From Klenkia taihuensis (GTDB taxonomy: Bacteria; Actinomycetota; Actinomycetes; Mycobacteriales; Geodermatophilaceae): 64,000 bases of DNA. Below the pieces are notes generated by a model, which did not search any database, had not been told where the DNA came from, and was given only the letters and a program-made list of their open reading frames with translations. This document shows, one piece after another, positions 8,694 through 17,202 of the stretch; positions within the stretch are counted from its first letter, which is position 1, and each line of letters opens with the position of its first letter. Location: the NCBI RefSeq assembly GCF_900112525.1, contig NZ_FOMD01000003.1, forward strand, positions 372,001 to 436,000, in the 5' to 3' direction. Both the position numbers and the translations under genes were made by a program.

Positions 8694-9991
8694 GGACGCT
8701 GGTCGTGGTCGGGGACACCCTGCTCGACGTCGACACCGACGGCCGGGCCGAGAAGCTCTCGCCCGACGGCCCGGTGCCGGTGGTGCGGGCCGACGCCGAG
8801 AGCACCCGGGCCGGCGGCGCGGGCCTGGTGGCCGCGGTGGCCGCGGTGGCCGCGCTGGCCGCGGGCGGCGGACGGGTCGTGCTGGTCACCCCGCTGGCCG
8901 ACGACGCCGACGGCGCCACCCTGCGGTCGGTGCTGCCGGCCGGGGTCGAGCTGGTCCCGCTGCCCTGGGCCGGCAGCACCCCGGTCAAGCACCGCATCCG
9001 GGCCGGCGGGCAGACCGTGGCCCGGGTCGACCGCGGTGGGGAGCCCGGCCCGGTCGGCCCGCTGCCCGGTGCGGTGGCCACCGTGCTCGCCGGGGCCGAC
9101 GCCGTGGTGGTCGCGGACTACGGCCTGGGCGCCACCGCCGACCCGGAGCTGCGCGGCCTGCTCACCGCGGTGGCCCGGCGCCGCCCGGTGGTCTGGGACC
9201 CGCACCCCCGCGGCGCCCCGCCGGTGCCCGGTTGCCGGCTGGTCACCCCGAACGCGGTCGAGGCCCTGGGCGCCGACCCGGGCCCGCGGCCCGACGTCGG
9301 CGCGGTCGCCGACCGCGCGCTGGCGCTGCGCGCGGAGTGGGCCGCCGGCACCGTCGCGGTCACCCTCGGCGCGGCCGGCGCGCTGGCCACGGTGGGGGAG
9401 GACGGCGTGCTGGCCGTGCCCGCCCCGGCCGTGGACGCCGGCGACGCCTGCGGCGCCGGGGACGCGTTCGCCGCCGCCGCGGGCTGGGCGCTGGCCGGGG
9501 GCGCGCTGCCCCCGGAGGCGGTGGCCGCCGCGGTGCGGGCCGCCTCCGCGCACGTCGCCGCGCCCGCGCCGGCGCCGACCGGCGGCGGGGTGCTGGTCGC
9601 CACCGGTGGCTGCTTCGACCTGCTGCACGCCGGCCACGTCGCCACCCTGGAGGCCGCCCGCGCGCTGGGCGACCGGCTGGTGGTGTGCGTCAACTCCGAC
9701 GCCTCGGTCACCCGGCTCAAGGGCCCGGGCCGGCCGCTGCAGCCGCAGGCCGACCGGGTGCGCATCCTGCGTGCGCTGGGCTGCGTCGACGACGTCGTGG
9801 TCTTCGACGAGGACACCCCGGAGCAGGTGCTGCGCGGCCTGCGCCCGCAGCTGTGGGTCAAGGGCGGCGACTACTCCGGCGTCGCCGTCCCCGAGGCCGC
9901 CGTCCTCGCCGGCTGGGGCGGCCGGGTGGTCACCGTGCCGTTCCTGGCCGGCCGGTCCACCACCGCGCTCGCCGAGCTGGCCCGGGCATGA
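8690..9991 (+). CDS. hldE: Bifunctional heptose 7-phosphate kinase / heptose 1-phosphate adenylyltransferase
   Basis: A 433-residue protein starting at GTG 8690. Residues 1-295 form a PfkB (ribokinase) domain with GAGLVAAVAAVAAL near 43-56 and the catalytic GAGDAF at 255-260. Residues 300-433 form a cytidylyltransferase-like domain with CFDLLHAGHV (HxGH at 313-316), RLKGPGRP near 342-349 and WVKGGDY near 389-395. The order matches E. coli HldE. It should phosphorylate heptose 7-phosphate at C1 and, after GmhB removes the 7-phosphate, add AMP to give ADP-D-glycero-beta-D-manno-heptose. The domain is slightly shorter than the 477 residues of E. coli HldE but all motifs are kept. Confidence 0.92.
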   Translation: MRTLVVVGDTLLDVDTDGRAEKLSPDGPVPVVRADAESTRAGGAGLVAAVAAVAALAAGGGRVVLVTPLADDADGATLRSVLPAGVELVPLPWAGSTPVKHRIRAGGQTVARVDRGGEPGPVGPLPGAVATVLAGADAVVVADYGLGATADPELRGLLTAVARRRPVVWDPHPRGAPPVPGCRLVTPNAVEALGADPGPRPDVGAVADRALALRAEWAAGTVAVTLGAAGALATVGEDGVLAVPAPAVDAGDACGAGDAFAAAAGWALAGGALPPEAVAAAVRAASAHVAAPAPAPTGGGVLVATGGCFDLLHAGHVATLEAARALGDRLVVCVNSDASVTRLKGPGRPLQPQADRVRILRALGCVDDVVVFDEDTPEQVLRGLRPQLWVKGGDYSGVAVPEAAVLAGWGGRVVTVPFLAGRSTTALAELARA

Positions 9992-10899
9992 GCACCTGCG
10001 TCGTGCTGCGGGCCATCGGCCTGGGCGACATGGTCACCGGCCTGCCCGCCCTCGCCCTGCTGCGCCGCCGGCTCCCCGGCTGGCGGGTGGTGCTGGGCGC
10101 GCCGGTGCGGTTCACCGAGGTGCTGTGCGGCTCCGGGCTGGTCGACGACGTCGTCCCCGTCGAGCACCTCGACCACGTGACCGGCCTGCCCGGGCGGCCC
10201 GACCTCGCCGTCGACCTGCACGGCAACGGCCCGGCGTCCAAGGCGCCCCTCCTGGCGCTGCGCCCGGGCCGGTGCGTGGGCTTCGCGCTCGGGCCGGCCC
10301 CGGACCGGTCGGTGTGGGACGACGACGAGCACGAGGTCGACCGCTGGTGCCGGCTGGTCGCCGAGCAGCTGGGCGGCCCGGCCACCCCGCCGCCGCTGGC
10401 CGGCCTGCTGCCGGTGCCGCCGGCGATCCGTCCCGGGTCGACCGTGGTGCACCCCGGGGCGGCGGCCCGGTCCCGCCGGTGGCCGGCGCAGCGGTGGGCC
10501 GCGGTGGCGGACGCGCTGCGCGGGGCCGGCCACCGGGTCGTGGTCACCGGGACGGCGGAGGAGCGGTCGCTGGTCGACGCGGTCGCCGACGGCGCACCGG
10601 CCCTGGTCGACCTCTCGGTGCAGGAGCTGTGCGGGCTGGTCGCCGCCGCCCGGCTGGTGCTGTCCGGCGACACCGGGACCGCGCACGTGGCCGCGGTGTT
10701 CGGCCGGCCGTCGGTGGTGCTCAGCGGGCCGGTGCCGCCCAGCCGCTGGGGTCCCCCGGTGCACCCCCGGCACCGCGTGCTCTGGCCGGCCGACGACCCC
10801 GGCTACCGCGGGGACCCGCACGGCGGCGAGGTGGACCCGGTGCTGCTGCGCACCACGGTCGCCGACGTGCTGGCCGCGGCCGCGGAGGTGGGACCATGA
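9988..10899 (+). CDS. Glycosyltransferase family 9, heptosyltransferase-like (second copy)
   Basis: A 303-residue GT9 protein starting at ATG 9988 (ATGA overlap with hldE). It has the N-terminal LRAIGLGDMVTGLPAL motif, DLHGNGPASK in the acceptor domain, VVHPGAAARSRRWPAQRW and the donor-site SGDTGTAHVAAVFGRPSVVL. It differs clearly from the copy at 4947-5951, so the two probably make different linkages, like WaaC and WaaF in Gram-negatives. It directly follows hldE, which supports an ADP-heptose donor. Confidence 0.87.
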   Translation: MSTCVVLRAIGLGDMVTGLPALALLRRRLPGWRVVLGAPVRFTEVLCGSGLVDDVVPVEHLDHVTGLPGRPDLAVDLHGNGPASKAPLLALRPGRCVGFALGPAPDRSVWDDDEHEVDRWCRLVAEQLGGPATPPPLAGLLPVPPAIRPGSTVVHPGAAARSRRWPAQRWAAVADALRGAGHRVVVTGTAEERSLVDAVADGAPALVDLSVQELCGLVAAARLVLSGDTGTAHVAAVFGRPSVVLSGPVPPSRWGPPVHPRHRVLWPADDPGYRGDPHGGEVDPVLLRTTVADVLAAAAEVGP

Positions 10900-11828
10900 C
10901 GGGCCTCGCGGACCGGCTCACGGTGGTCCTGCTGACCCACGACTGCGCAGCGTGGCTCCCGCACACCCTGGACCGCCTCGCCGAGCTGGACCTGCCGGTG
11001 GTCGCGGTGGACAACGCCTCCACCGACGGCACCCGCGAGCTGCTGGCCGACCGGCCCTGGGTGAGGGTGCGCGCGCTGCCCACCAACACCGGCGCGGCCG
11101 GGCGGACCGAGGGCGTGCGGGCCGCGACCACGCCCTACGTCGTCTTCTGCGACGACGACGGCTGGTGGGAGCGGCCCGGCCTGGAGCGCGCCGTCGCCCT
11201 GCTGGACGCCCACCCCCGGCTGGCCCTGGTGAACGCCCGCATCGTGGTCGGCGACGAGCAGGCGCCGGACCCCATCTCGACCGAGATGGCGGCCAGCCCG
11301 CTGCCCGAGACCGAGGGCGTCCCCGGCACCGTGCTGCTCAGCTTCATGGGCGGGGCCGCGGTCGTGCGGGTGGCCGCCTACGAGCAGGTCGGCGGGTACG
11401 CCCCGGAGTTCACCATCGGCGGGGAGGAGGAGACGCTGGCCCACCCGCTGCTGCGGGAGGGCTGGCTGATGCGCTACGTCGACGACGTCGTCATGCACCA
11501 CCACCCGAGCCTGGCCAACCACAGCCGGATCCGGCACTGGGGCCTGCGCAACACGCTCTGGAACGCCTGGCTGCACCGGCCCCGGCGCAGCGCACTGCGC
11601 TGGACGGTGTTCGTGCTGCGCTCGGCCCCGCGGGACGCCGACCTGGTCCGCGGCGTGCTGCTGGCGCTGCGCGGAGTGCCCTGGGTGCTGGCCCGCCGCC
11701 GGCCGCTGCCCGACGACGTCGACGCCGGGCTGCGGGTGCTCGAGGAGCGGCGGTTCGCCGCGTGGGACGTCGCCCGGCTGGCCGGCCTCCCCGCCGGCTC
11801 GGCGCCGAAGTACCCGGTGACCCGGTGA
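10896..11828 (+). CDS. Glycosyltransferase family 2
   Basis: A 310-residue GT-A protein starting at ATG 10896. Features are LTVVLLTHDCAAWLPHTLDRL at the start, VDNASTDGT near residue 43, the metal-binding CDDDGWWE near 88-95 and a late GGEEETLAHPLLREGW acceptor motif. A run of basic residues follows RHWGLRNTLWNAWLHRPRR, typical of membrane-associated rhamnosyl- or glycosyltransferases. No transmembrane helix is evident. It is probably an inverting enzyme for the glycan encoded by the operon; the donor is unknown. Confidence 0.85.
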   Translation: MTGLADRLTVVLLTHDCAAWLPHTLDRLAELDLPVVAVDNASTDGTRELLADRPWVRVRALPTNTGAAGRTEGVRAATTPYVVFCDDDGWWERPGLERAVALLDAHPRLALVNARIVVGDEQAPDPISTEMAASPLPETEGVPGTVLLSFMGGAAVVRVAAYEQVGGYAPEFTIGGEEETLAHPLLREGWLMRYVDDVVMHHHPSLANHSRIRHWGLRNTLWNAWLHRPRRSALRWTVFVLRSAPRDADLVRGVLLALRGVPWVLARRRPLPDDVDAGLRVLEERRFAAWDVARLAGLPAGSAPKYPVTR

Positions 11829-12694
11829 GGGTGCTCGTGGTGGGCTGGTTCAGCTTCACCGAGGTCATCGCCACCGTGGGCGACGAGCGCGCCGCCGAGG
11901 TGGTGACCGGCTGGCTGGCCCGGGCCGGCATCGCGCACGACGTGGCGTGGGCGCGCTACCTGGACCGGGGCGTCGACCACGCCCGGGTCGACCCGGCCGG
12001 CTACACGCACCTGGTGTGGGTGTGCGGGCCGCTGCTGGGCGACCCGCTGGTGGAGGGCCTGCTCCGGCGGTTCGCGCACACCCGCCGGCTGGCCGTCGGG
12101 GTGTCGGTGGTGGACCCGGCGACGGCCGCGCGGTTCGGCGCCGTCTGGCCGCGGGACGCCCCCGGCTGCCCGCCGCGCCCCGACCTGGCCATCGACCCGC
12201 CCGGCGACGGCCCGGCCGTCGTCGCCACCGTGTTCGCCCCCGTCCAGCCCGAGTACGGCGACCGCGGCCGGCACGCCCAGGTGCAGGCCGTCGTGGAGCG
12301 GTGGGTCGCCGACCGCGGGCTGGGGTCCTTCGACGTCGGCACCGACCTGCTCACGCCCTCCGGGCAGCGGCGGCGCGTGGGGCAGGTGCAGGCCGTGCTG
12401 GGCCGCGCCGACGTCGTGGTCAGCTCCCGGCTGCACGGGCTGGTGCTCGGTCTGGGCCGCGGCCGGCCGGTGATCGCCGTCGACCCCGTCGTCGGCGGCG
12501 CCAAGGTCAGCGCGCAGGCGGCGGCGCTGGGCTGGCCGGTGCTGCTGGCCGCCGACGAGGTGGACGCCGCCGCCCTGGACGCCGCCCTGGACCGCTGCCT
12601 GCTGCCCGCCGAGCCGGTGCTGCCGGCCTGGGCCGAGGTCGCGCGCTCGGCCGCCGACCAGCGGGCGCGGCTGGTCGCCGCCCTGGCCGGTTGA
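11825..12694 (+). CDS. Polysaccharide pyruvyl transferase family protein
   Basis: A 289-residue protein starting at GTG 11825 (GTGA overlap) and the last gene of the operon. The C-terminal SSRLHGLVLGLGRGRPVIAVDPVVGGAKVSAQ region, roughly residues 200-235, is the hallmark of the CsaB/WcaK polysaccharide pyruvyltransferase family. The N-terminal half is shorter and more diverged than in CsaB. Family members add a pyruvate ketal to a sugar from phosphoenolpyruvate, giving negative charge and S-layer binding ability. With the carbamoyltransferase at the other end, this suggests a glycan with non-sugar decorations. Confidence 0.75.
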   Translation: MRVLVVGWFSFTEVIATVGDERAAEVVTGWLARAGIAHDVAWARYLDRGVDHARVDPAGYTHLVWVCGPLLGDPLVEGLLRRFAHTRRLAVGVSVVDPATAARFGAVWPRDAPGCPPRPDLAIDPPGDGPAVVATVFAPVQPEYGDRGRHAQVQAVVERWVADRGLGSFDVGTDLLTPSGQRRRVGQVQAVLGRADVVVSSRLHGLVLGLGRGRPVIAVDPVVGGAKVSAQAAALGWPVLLAADEVDAAALDAALDRCLLPAEPVLPAWAEVARSAADQRARLVAALAG

Positions 12695-12770
12695 CCCCCA
12701 CCGGGGCCGGGGTAGGGCGGCAGGGCTCCAGAAGACGGGCATCCCTGACCGACAGCACCCGGAGGACCCT

Positions 12771-13121
12771 GTGCCTGCTCTCACCACGCTCACCGGCGCC
12801 GCCACCGCCGCCTACTCCGCCGCCCTCGTCGCCCGCCCCGAGCTGCTGCAGCGGCCCTCCGGCCTGTCCCGCAACCAGGACAACCGGACGATGACCCGGC
12901 TGGTCGGCGTGCGGGACACCGCCATCGGGCTGGCCATGGTGCTCGCCCCCGCCGGCGCCGCGCGCCGCGCCGCCGTCGGCGCCCGGGTCGCCAGCGACTG
13001 GGGCGACGCCGCCGTCCTCGGGGTGGCCCTGCGCGGCCGGGGCACCCGGGCGAAGGTGGTCGGGTTCGCCGCGCTGTGGGGCGCGGTCTGCCTGGCCGCG
13101 CTGCGGTACGACGAGCGCTGA
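12771..13121 (+). CDS. Small hypothetical membrane protein
   Basis: A 116-residue protein starting at GTG 12771. An N-terminal hydrophobic stretch (residues 3-22), a weakly hydrophobic middle (GLAMVLAPAGAARRAAVGA) and a C-terminal hydrophobic helix (KVVGFAALWGAVCLAALRY) suggest two to four short membrane segments. A conserved-looking GVRDTAIGLAMV motif resembles small DUF4267-type actinobacterial membrane proteins, but this is only a resemblance. It stands alone between the glycan operon and fabG. A GGGGTAG hexamer-like element lies about 55 nt upstream. Confidence 0.6.
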   Translation: MPALTTLTGAATAAYSAALVARPELLQRPSGLSRNQDNRTMTRLVGVRDTAIGLAMVLAPAGAARRAAVGARVASDWGDAAVLGVALRGRGTRAKVVGFAALWGAVCLAALRYDER

Positions 13122-13138
13122 GGGCTACCGGTCGGTAG

Positions 13139-13921
<783 letters not shown>

Positions 13922-13923
13922 GC

Positions 13924-14700
13924 ATGGGCATCCTCGAGGGCAAGACGGTCCTGATCGCCGGTGTGCTGACCGAGGCGTCGATCGCCTTCTCGGCGGCGCG
14001 CATCGCGCAGGAGCAGGGCGCCACCGTCGTCCTGTCCAACTTCGGGCGGGCGCTGAGCCTGTGCCAGCGGATCGCCAAGCGGCTGCCGCAGGAGGCCGCC
14101 GTCGTCGAGCTCGACGTGACGAACACCGAGCACCTGGCCACCCTGGCCGACCGGCTGCGCGAGGTCATGCCCGCGGGCGCCCAGCTCGACGGGGTCGTGC
14201 ACTCCATCGGCTTCGCGCCGCAGGAGGCCATGGGCGAGGGCTTCCCGGAGGTCGCGTGGGAGCACGCCGCCACCGCCTTCCAGGTCTCCACCTGGTCGCT
14301 GGCCTCCCTCACCCAGGCCTGCCGGCCGCTGTTCGGCGAGCAGGCCTCGGTGGTCGGGCTGACCTTCGACGCCACCGTCGCCTGGCCGGTCTACGGCTGG
14401 ATGGGCGCGGCCAAGGCGGCGCTGGAGTCCACCTCGCGCTACCTGGCCCGCGAGCTGGGCCCCGACGGCGTCCGGGTCAACCTGGTGGCCGCCGGCCCGC
14501 TGCGCACCATGGCCATGAAGTCGATCCCGGGCAGCAAGCAGTTCGAGGAGGCCTGGGAGACCAAGGCCCCGCTGGGCTGGTCGGTCACCGACACCGAGCC
14601 CTCGGGCAAGGCGATCGTGGCGCTGCTCAGCGACTGGTTCCCCGCGACGACGGGTGAGATCGTGCACGTGGACGGCGGGTTCCACGCCGTCGGGGTATGA
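13924..14700 (+). CDS. inhA: Enoyl-ACP reductase (InhA/FabI)
   Basis: A 258-residue divergent SDR starting at ATG 13924. It has AGVLTEASIAF at residues 12-22 (NADH-binding loop), HSIGFAP at 93-99, and the InhA catalytic set Phe148, Tyr157 and Lys164 in the form FDATVAWPVYGWMGAAK. The enzyme reduces trans-2-enoyl-ACP with NADH in the last step of elongation. Length and spacing fit mycobacterial InhA (269 residues) closely. It lies between fabG and hemH, with only 7 nt before hemH. Confidence 0.95.
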   Translation: MGILEGKTVLIAGVLTEASIAFSAARIAQEQGATVVLSNFGRALSLCQRIAKRLPQEAAVVELDVTNTEHLATLADRLREVMPAGAQLDGVVHSIGFAPQEAMGEGFPEVAWEHAATAFQVSTWSLASLTQACRPLFGEQASVVGLTFDATVAWPVYGWMGAAKAALESTSRYLARELGPDGVRVNLVAAGPLRTMAMKSIPGSKQFEEAWETKAPLGWSVTDTEPSGKAIVALLSDWFPATTGEIVHVDGGFHAVGV

Positions 14701-14707
14701 CTGGGCG

Positions 14708-15886
14708 GTGACCGAACAGCTCCTCCCTGCCCGGCCCGCCCACCCGCTCCCCGACGGGGTGTCCATCACCCCCGACGGGCAGCGGCCGGACGAGGCCCCC
14801 TCGCTCGCCGCCCGCAACAACGGTGGCGTCGTCCCGGGGTCCGCGCCGGCGCCGGCGGGCCGGCGGGAGGCGCTGCTGGTGCTCGGCTTCGGCGGTCCCG
14901 AGGGCCACGACCAGGTCATGCCGTTCCTGGAGAACGTCACCCGCGGCCGCGGCATCCCGCGCGAGCGGCTGGAGAGCGTCGCCGAGCACTACCACCACTT
15001 CGACGGCGTCAGCCCAATCAACGACCAGAACAAGGCGCTGGTCGCCGCGCTGCGCGGGGCCGGCGTCGACCTGCCGGTGTACTGGGGCAACCGCAACTGG
15101 GCGCCCTACGTCGAGGACGTGTGGCGCGAGATGGCCGACGACGGCATCGAGCACGCCTACGTGCTGGCCACCTCGGCCTACGCCTCGTTCTCCGGCTGCC
15201 GGCAGTACCACGAGGACGTCGCCCGGGCCCGGGTCGCGCTGGAGTCCGACCCGTCCGCGCCCGCGGGCCCCACGGCGGAGAAGCTGCCGCACTACTACGA
15301 CGCCGACGGCTTCGTGCAGGCCAACGCCGACGCCCTCGCCGCCGCGCTCGCCGAGCTCCCCGAGGAGCTGCGGGACGGCGCCCGGCTGGTCGCCACCGCG
15401 CACTCCATCCCCGACGCGATGGCCGCCGTCGCCGGGCCCGGGGGCCACACCTACGAGCGCGAGCTGGAGACCGCCGCGCGGCTGGTGGTGGACCGGGTCG
15501 CGCCGGGCCGGTCCTTCGACCTGGTGTGGCAGTCGCGGTCGGGCCCGCCGTCGGTGCCGTGGCTGGAGCCCGACGTCAACGACCACCTGCAGGCGCTCTC
15601 GGCGGAGGGCGTGCAGGCGGTCGTGGTGTTCCCGGTCGGGTTCATCTCCGACCACCTCGAGGTGATCTGGGACCTGGACAACGAGGCGAAGGAGACCGCC
15701 GAGGAGCTCGGCCTGGCCTTCGCCCGCGCCGGGACGGCGGGCACCCACCCGGCGTTCGTCCGCTCGCTCGTCGACCTGCTGGCCGAGCGCCGCGCCGGTG
15801 GTGAGCCGCGGCTGGGGACCAACTGCCCGGCGTCCTGCTGCTTCGTGCAGCGCCCCGCCGGCCGCCCGGGCGCCCGCCCCAGCTAG
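14708..15886 (+). CDS. hemH: Ferrochelatase / coproporphyrin ferrochelatase
   Basis: A 392-residue protein starting at GTG 14708. The N-terminal 55 residues are a Pro-rich extension. The core carries ALLVLGFGGPEGHDQVMPFLENV, a HYHHFDGVSPIN stretch, YWGNRNWAPY, the catalytic-His region VATAHSIPDAM and VFPVGFISDHLEVIWDLD. The end CPASCC supplies cysteines for the [2Fe-2S] cluster typical of actinobacterial ferrochelatases. It inserts Fe(II) into a porphyrin; actinobacteria mainly use coproporphyrin III. It follows inhA by 7 nt, the same order as inhA-hemZ in M. tuberculosis. It converges and overlaps by 3 nt with the gene on the other strand. Confidence 0.95.
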   Translation: MTEQLLPARPAHPLPDGVSITPDGQRPDEAPSLAARNNGGVVPGSAPAPAGRREALLVLGFGGPEGHDQVMPFLENVTRGRGIPRERLESVAEHYHHFDGVSPINDQNKALVAALRGAGVDLPVYWGNRNWAPYVEDVWREMADDGIEHAYVLATSAYASFSGCRQYHEDVARARVALESDPSAPAGPTAEKLPHYYDADGFVQANADALAAALAELPEELRDGARLVATAHSIPDAMAAVAGPGGHTYERELETAARLVVDRVAPGRSFDLVWQSRSGPPSVPWLEPDVNDHLQALSAEGVQAVVVFPVGFISDHLEVIWDLDNEAKETAEELGLAFARAGTAGTHPAFVRSLVDLLAERRAGGEPRLGTNCPASCCFVQRPAGRPGARPS

Positions 15887-16635
15887 CGGGGGAGCCAGTT
15901 CCAGACGGCGGTGGTGGCCTCCCGGACGGCGTCGGACAGCGGGCGCAGCGCGTCCTCCCGGGCCGCCATCTGGCCGGCGGTGACCGCGCCGCCGGGGGAG
16001 TCGGCCAGCGCCAGGTCCAGCACGGTGGCCAGCCGGCGGGCGCGGGTGAGCACCGAGACCGCGACCGGGTCGGTGTCCGGCGGCAGGCCCGGGTCCGCCG
16101 GCGCGGCGGACAGCCCGGCCAGCAGCGCGGGCACCTCCGGGTGCCAGCGGGCCAGGTCCAGCCCGGCCAGGGTGCGGGCGGCGTCGCCGACGGCGAGGTC
16201 CAGCCGGCCCGACAGCGACCGCAGCGTGCCCTCCACCGGCGGCGGCGCGAGGCAGCCGGCCGGCAGGTCCACCTGGGTCCACAGCACGGTCTCGGTGGTG
16301 GCCGTGGCGGGCAGCAGCACCAGCGTGTCCCCGACGACGGCCTGACCGGCCTCCATCGCGGTGGCGGCCAGGGCGGGCACCGGCGGCAGGCCGTGCACGT
16401 CACCGGGCACCGGCAGCACCAGCCGCAGCCGGCGCTCGCCCCGCCCGCGCAGCGACGTCAGCACCTCGCCCAGCGGGCGGGAGCCGTCGGGGCCCTGCAC
16501 CACGTGCGCGCGGTCGCCGGTCACCGCCTCGAGGGCGTCGTCGTAGGGCACCCGGCCGGCCAGCCACGCGGTCGCCCAGGCGGCCAGCCGTCCGGCGGGG
16601 TCGCCGGCGGCGCGGCGGGTCCTGAGGTCGGGCAC
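15883..16635 (-). CDS. Conserved hypothetical protein (Rv1486c position)
   Basis: A 250-residue protein starting at GTG 16635, chosen because sequence further upstream overlaps the divergent nfeD gene. It is Ala/Leu/Pro-rich with no signal peptide, no membrane helix and no catalytic motif I recognise. It occupies the same slot and orientation as Rv1486c in the M. tuberculosis fabG1-inhA-hemZ-Rv1486c-Rv1487-Rv1488 region, so it is probably that conserved gene of unknown function. The synteny is an inference from gene order, not from a sequence alignment. Confidence 0.75.
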   Translation of the reverse strand: MPDLRTRRAAGDPAGRLAAWATAWLAGRVPYDDALEAVTGDRAHVVQGPDGSRPLGEVLTSLRGRGERRLRLVLPVPGDVHGLPPVPALAATAMEAGQAVVGDTLVLLPATATTETVLWTQVDLPAGCLAPPPVEGTLRSLSGRLDLAVGDAARTLAGLDLARWHPEVPALLAGLSAAPADPGLPPDTDPVAVSVLTRARRLATVLDLALADSPGGAVTAGQMAAREDALRPLSDAVREATTAVWNWLPR

Positions 16636-16690
16636 CCGGTCGAGGGTAGGCGGCCCGCGACCCGGGTGCCGCTCTGCCAGACTCGGGCGC

Positions 16691-17122
16691 ATGGCCGCCT
16701 GGGTGCTCTGGTTGATCGCGGCGGGGCTGTTCACGGCCGGTGAGGTCGCCAGCCTCGACCTGGTGCTGCTCATGCTCGCCGGCGGAGCGCTGGGCGGGAT
16801 GCTCGTCGCCCTGCTCGGCGGGGCGGTCGTGCTGCAGCTCGTCGCCTTCGTCGTGGTGTCCCTGGGCCTGCTGCTCGTGGTGCGGCCGGTCGCCAAGCGG
16901 CACCTGACCCAGCGCACGCCGGAGCAGGTCGACGGCGTCGAGGTCTACGTCGGCCGCACCGCCGAGGTCAGCGAGCGGGTCACCGGCACCTCGGGCCAGG
17001 TGCGGATGGGCCACGACGAGTGGTCGGCCCGCACCCAGCTCGACGGCGAGGCCTACGACGTCGGCCAGGTCGTGCGCATCGTGCAGATCGAGGGGCCGAT
17101 CGCCTACGTGTCCCGGGCCTGA
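16691..17122 (+). CDS. NfeD-family membrane protein
   Basis: A 143-residue protein starting at ATG 16691. Three or four hydrophobic helices fill residues 1-70 (WVLWLIAAGLFTAGEVASLDLVLLMLAGGALGGML is the start of this block, followed by a LLLVVRP end). The remaining 75 residues form a small beta-rich OB-fold-like domain (GRTAEVSERV, GEAYDVGQVVRIVQIEG). This is the short NfeD form that partners with SPFH proteins. The next gene is an SPFH protein, as in the Rv1487-Rv1488 pair, so the two likely form a membrane-microdomain complex. Confidence 0.88.
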   Translation: MAAWVLWLIAAGLFTAGEVASLDLVLLMLAGGALGGMLVALLGGAVVLQLVAFVVVSLGLLLVVRPVAKRHLTQRTPEQVDGVEVYVGRTAEVSERVTGTSGQVRMGHDEWSARTQLDGEAYDVGQVVRIVQIEGPIAYVSRA

Positions 17123-17202
17123 ACGCCCGGGTTTCGCATAGGTCCTGCCGGGAGGGCAGTATCGGTGGTGATCACCCCACCGACGTCAGGAGCGCCCCGC
17201 CC

